From: Pantoea rodasii
GTDB lineage: Bacteria; Pseudomonadota; Gammaproteobacteria; Enterobacterales; Enterobacteriaceae
Direction: 5' to 3'
DNA: 64,000 nt
Assembly (NCBI RefSeq): GCF_002095465.1
Contig: NZ_MLFP01000002.1
Span: 390,505 to 454,504 of the forward strand
The notes below the pieces were generated by a model. That model was not told where the DNA came from and ran no database searches. It saw nothing but the letters and a program-made list of their open reading frames with translations. Positions 63,968-64,000 of this stretch are shown piece by piece. Within the stretch, counting starts at the first letter, position 1. Each line of letters starts with the position of its first letter. Position numbers and translations under genes: made by a program.

Positions 63968-64000
63968 GGTGCGGGCCGCAGCACCTCTGCTGCTGCCGGG
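63968..64000. repeat. Start of a second copy of the dispersed repeat
   Basis: The last 33 bases are the reverse complement of 42464-42496 with one mismatch; the element continues past the window. Confidence 0.8.

Noticed and set aside
1..64000. tRNA or rRNA genes, prophage and known riboswitches
   Set aside because: I looked for cloverleaf-type sequences, phage structural genes and the common riboswitch cores and saw none; a covariance-model search would be needed to be certain.

Overview
The window is a chromosomal segment of a gammaproteobacterium of the order Enterobacterales, most likely a Pantoea/Erwinia-type genome. The backbone keeps the order and protein similarity of an Escherichia coli region (dusC, yohF-yohD-yohC, pbpG, dld, bglX, osmF-yehY-yehX-yehW, yohO, mlrA, and separately dinG-ybiB). 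Accessory blocks interrupt it. All family comparisons were made from memory; no search was run.

Layout. 1-12 kb: end of dusC, then an accessory block (glycosyltransferase, MFS exporter, polyphosphate kinase 2 with a phosphate permease, CorA-type transporter, ldtA-like L,D-transpeptidase, GH15 enzyme), then yohF, yohD and yohC. 12-25 kb: pbpG, a large MscS-type channel, dld, bglX, an MpaB/DUF2236 protein, a small membrane protein, a SUFU-domain protein and a chemoreceptor with a CRP-like site. 25-33 kb: idi, an MFS transporter, the osmF-yehYXW compatible-solute importer (osmF frameshifted), yohO, mlrA and a HTH-cupin/GNAT pair. 33-41.5 kb: a LysR gene and a tight seven-gene catabolic operon: ArgH-family C-N lyase, polar amino-acid ABC importer, two NodB/PuuE-type deacetylase-fold hydrolases and an MmgE/PrpD protein. 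The lyase plus MmgE/PrpD combination recalls iminodisuccinate-type catabolism. 41.5-42.6 kb: a non-coding island of palindromic and repeated elements. 42.6-45.7 kb: an agmatinase-family/iron-ADH operon with its own LysR gene. 45.7-49 kb: dinG and ybiB.

49-64 kb: an M20 amidohydrolase and a complete histidine-utilisation (hut) locus. It contains hutH-hutU, hutC, hutF-hutD, hutI-hutG, a four-gene polar amino-acid ABC importer and a second histidine ammonia-lyase-like gene. HutF plus HutG indicates the five-step route through N-formylglutamate. TGTATATACA-like palindromes sit in front of every hut transcription unit and are good HutC operator candidates. The second HAL-like protein lacks the Ala-Ser-Gly triad that forms the MIO cofactor, although the rest of the active-site framework looks conserved. 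It is the most unusual protein in the window.

At least eight genes carry single-base frameshifts, several in homopolymers, and each reading frame resumes a family-typical sequence at once. This looks like residual sequencing or assembly error rather than real gene decay; those genes are listed as frameshifted.
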